From Bacteroidales bacterium (GTDB taxonomy: Bacteria > Bacteroidota > Bacteroidia > Bacteroidales > VadinHA17), in NCBI GenBank assembly GCA_031285575.1, contig JAITVX010000101.1, forward strand, positions 1-8,472: DNA of 8,472 nucleotides. Direction: 5' to 3'. The notes below the pieces were generated by a model, which saw only the letters and a list, made by a program, of their open reading frames with translations, was not told where the DNA came from and searched no databases. Numbering within the stretch: position 1 is the stretch's first letter; each line of letters begins with the position of its first letter. Made by a program: the position numbers and the translations under genes. This document shows positions 6,702 to 8,472 of this stretch, piece by piece.

Positions 6702-6957
6702 CTGATGTTACGCAACCTATCTGGGAAATCGTTTTTCCTTCAGGGAAATTGAATTTCCTTCAGGGGAAACTGTTTTTCCTTCAGGGAAATTGAATTTCCT
6801 TCAGGGGAAATCGTTTTTCCTTCAGGGAAATTGAATTTCCTTCAGAGGAAATTGTTTTTCCTTCAGGGAAATTGAATTTCCTTCAGAGGAAATTGTTTTT
6901 CCTACTTGGAAAATTGTATTTCACTAACGGAACAAATCTCATATCGCGCAACGTCAG
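6702..6957. mobile_element. Putative MITE-like element enclosing the palindrome array
   Basis: CTGATGTTACGCAAC (6702-6716) is matched in inverted orientation by ATCGCGCAACGTCAG (6943-6957): 11 of 15 positions agree and all four differences are transitions. Directly outside both ends lies the same hexamer ATTTAA (6696-6701 and 6958-6963), as expected of a target-site duplication. The 256-bp interior has no coding capacity and is filled by the tandem palindromes. It could be a non-autonomous transposable element, but the hexamer is A/T-rich, only one copy is visible, and no matching transposase ends are known to me. Confidence 0.4.
6723..6922. repeat. Tandem array of ten 15-bp palindromes, 41-bp higher-order period
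   Basis: Palindromic cores GGAAA-N5-TTTCC begin at 6724, 6744, 6765, 6785, 6806, 6826, 6847, 6867 and 6888, with a degenerate tenth at 6908. Spacings alternate 20, 21, 20, 21 bp, so the true unit is 41 bp with two half-units. The even cores (6744, 6785, 6826, 6867) are identical, GGAAATTGAATTTCC, a perfect 7+1+7 dyad. The odd ones vary in the middle (GGAAATCGTTTTTCC, GGAAACTGTTTTTCC, GGAAATTGTTTTTCC). Linkers are TTCAG plus G, GG or AG. The array sits 72 bp upstream of the beta-barrel gene start and downstream of recQ. With its flanks it fills the 388-bp gene-free stretch 6652-7039. The unit length is not a multiple of three and no long frame runs through it, so it is not coding. Confidence 0.95.
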
Positions 6958-7012
6958 ATTTAATTTAACGGCATCAAAGACACAACAGAGAAATGAATTT
7001 TGCAAGAGAAAA

Positions 7013-7034
7013 AACGATTTTTTTGTAAGTCGTT
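7013..7034 (-). terminator. Weak hairpin with U-tract after recQ
   Basis: On the minus strand just past the recQ stop, AACGA (7034-7030) can pair with TCGTT (7017-7013), followed by TTTT. Five base pairs with a 12-nt loop is marginal, so this is only a possible intrinsic terminator. Confidence 0.25.
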
Positions 7035-7039
7035 AAATC

Positions 7040-8472
7040 TCAGCTTCCTTTTCTGAAATTTTCTATGCATGTCAGAAACGTCTTTCCATATTTGTCCATC
7101 TTGCTTTTCCCTACGCCCGGTATCTGTAAAAGTTCCGTCATGTTTTCCGGCTGCCTTATCGACATGTCGATAAGCGTGCTGTCGTGAAAAATTACATACG
7201 CCGGAACTTTTGCCCTTGTTGCCAGCTCCAAACGTACTTTCTTGAGCGCCGACAGCAATTTTTCGTTGACTCCGTATTCATTAAGGGTTTTCGATTTCTC
7301 TTTTGACGTTTTTTTATCCCTTCCCTCAAACATGTCTTTTCTGTACGGCATCAAAACCTGCTTTCGTTCGCGCAAAATTTCATTCGATTTCAGGGTTAAC
7401 CTTATTACAGGGTATTTATCGCCCGCCTGCAGCAAAAATTCGTTGTCGATAAGGAAATTGAACATATCGCGAATTTCTTTTTCAGGCCTGTCTTTCATTA
7501 TTCCGTAGGTTGTTAAGGTATCGAAACCGAGCTGCGAAATTCTGTCCGACTTACTGCCGCGTAATACTTCTATGATACGTGTAACTCCGAAATTCTGGTT
7601 CATTCTGAAAACGCATGACAGGATTTTCTGTGCATCTATCGTAATATCCCTTTCTTCAATCGGATTTTTGTTTTCACAGTTTCCGCAATTACCGCATTTT
7701 ACATCTTCCCTGTCGTTAAAATAATCGAGAATGTATTCTCTGAAACAGCCTGCTGTACGGCAGTAGTTTATCATTTCGTTCAGGCGTTCCCTGTCACGTT
7801 TCTGGATTGCCGCTATTTCTTCCACCGACAGTTCCTGATTATTTTCGCCCGTTTGTTCAATAAAATTCCTGACCGTAATTATGTCTCTTTCCGAGAAATA
7901 CAAAATGCATTCGGCACGGGCGCCATCTCTTCCGGCACGCCCGGCTTCCTGATAATAGCTTTCAATATTCTTGGGCATGTTGTAATGAATGACAATTGAA
8001 ACGTTACTTTTGTCGATTCCCATCCCGAAAGCGTTTGTGGCGACAATAATTTTTTTGCGGTCGTAAATAAAATCGTCCTGATTATTTTTGCGTTCCTGCA
8101 CGGAAAGTCCGGCATGATAGCGGGTTGCCTCAAAACCGTCGTTTTGCAGTTTTCCGGTAATTTCTTCAACATTTTTCCTTGTTGAGCAGTAGATAATGCA
8201 GATTTTTTCAGGATTTCTGTTGAGTGTCTTCAACAGTTCCTCATATTTGTTTTTCGGCTTTTTTACATCAAAATACAGGTTTTCACGATTAAAACCGGTG
8301 GTTAAAATGAATGGATTTCGCAGATTCAGAATTTCAGCAATATCTTTTTTAACCTCCTGTGTTGCAGTTGCCGTAAATGCCGAAATTACGGGTCTTTGCG
8401 GAAGCGTGTCAATAAATTCGCATATTTTCAGGTAACTCGGACGAAAGTCGTTGCCCCAGTGCGAAATACAGT
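7040..8472 (-). CDS. recQ: ATP-dependent DNA helicase RecQ (N-terminus outside window)
   Basis: The minus strand is open from the window edge to the TGA at 7042-7040: 476 visible codons. The reading begins within the codon preceding CISHWGNDFRPSY, so the cut falls in the DEAH box; the Walker A and other early motifs (about 150 residues) are outside. Visible in order (numbering from the first full codon): aromatic-rich loop (1-13), motif III SAFTATAT (30-37), motif IV region IIYCSTRKN (92-100), motif V IIVATNAFGMGIDKSNV (141-157), motif VI QEAGRAGRDG (174-183). Zinc cysteines C242, C259, C262 and C265 have the same spacing as in E. coli RecQ (16, 2 and 2 residues between). Then come an RQC winged helix (about 280-368) and an HRDC domain (about 402-475, with IPGVGKSKMDKYG). 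RecQ is a 3'-5' helicase acting in recombination and fork repair. All visible features are intact. Confidence 0.95.
   Translation of the reverse strand, partial: CISHWGNDFRPSYLKICEFIDTLPQRPVISAFTATATQEVKKDIAEILNLRNPFILTTGFNRENLYFDVKKPKNKYEELLKTLNRNPEKICIIYCSTRKNVEEITGKLQNDGFEATRYHAGLSVQERKNNQDDFIYDRKKIIVATNAFGMGIDKSNVSIVIHYNMPKNIESYYQEAGRAGRDGARAECILYFSERDIITVRNFIEQTGENNQELSVEEIAAIQKRDRERLNEMINYCRTAGCFREYILDYFNDREDVKCGNCGNCENKNPIEERDITIDAQKILSCVFRMNQNFGVTRIIEVLRGSKSDRISQLGFDTLTTYGIMKDRPEKEIRDMFNFLIDNEFLLQAGDKYPVIRLTLKSNEILRERKQVLMPYRKDMFEGRDKKTSKEKSKTLNEYGVNEKLLSALKKVRLELATRAKVPAYVIFHDSTLIDMSIRQPENMTELLQIPGVGKSKMDKYGKTFLTCIENFRKGS

Noticed and set aside
6723..6922. CRISPR array
   Set aside because: Repeats are tandem with only 5-6 bp linkers that are themselves conserved; there are no unique spacers and no cas genes nearby.
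7040..8233. recQ starting at 8233
   Set aside because: The frame continues open and homologous to RecQ up to the window edge (CISHWGNDFRPSY and SAFTATAT lie beyond 8233), so the TTG there is internal.

Overview
The window looks like chromosomal DNA from a member of the Bacteroidota. The protein families fit that phylum (a Bacteroidota-type glycogen debranching enzyme, a DUF1080 protein, exported lipoproteins, RecQ with an HRDC domain). Start codons lie in A/T-rich leaders without Shine-Dalgarno sequences, and one upstream region carries two exact matches to the Bacteroidota -7 element TAnnTTTG. The c-type tetrahaem cytochrome suggests a respiring environmental lineage rather than a strictly fermentative gut commensal; this is inference.

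Layout. 1-827 (minus): N-terminal part of a glycogen debranching enzyme, cut by the window edge. 1028-2050 (plus): membrane-anchored galactose-mutarotase-like protein. 2047-2646 (minus): exported DUF1080 / 3-keto-disaccharide hydrolase-type protein, converging on the previous gene so that the two stop codons overlap. 2647-3320: intergenic DNA holding a decayed IS5-family transposase and the promoter of the next gene. 3321-3839 (plus): periplasmic tetrahaem cytochrome c of the c554 type, followed by a strong hairpin. 3936-4406 and 4438-5910 (plus): an OB-fold lipoprotein and a transglutaminase-like lipoprotein, probably co-transcribed and closed by a 13-bp hairpin. 6073-6651 (minus): small outer-membrane beta-barrel protein. 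6652-7039: non-coding DNA with a striking tandem palindrome array. 7040-8472 (minus): RecQ helicase, cut by the window edge inside its DEAH box.

How the genes fit together. The first three genes are all carbohydrate-related (glycogen turnover, a sugar-epimerase fold, a glycoside-acting fold), but their orientations differ and they are not one operon. The next three encode exported proteins: a multihaem cytochrome, an OB-fold lipoprotein of a kind found near multihaem cytochromes, and a lipoprotein with an intact Cys-His-Asp transglutaminase triad. They may form an envelope redox or maturation module.

The most unusual structure is the non-coding element upstream of the beta-barrel gene. Ten copies of a 15-bp GGAAA-N5-TTTCC palindrome (the last degenerate) are spaced 20, 21, 20, 21... 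bp apart, so a GGAAA or TTTCC block occurs about every 10 bp. The array is enclosed by imperfect 15-bp inverted repeats, with a 6-bp ATTTAA direct repeat immediately outside them. This resembles a small non-autonomous mobile element, a multi-site operator, or a structured leader.
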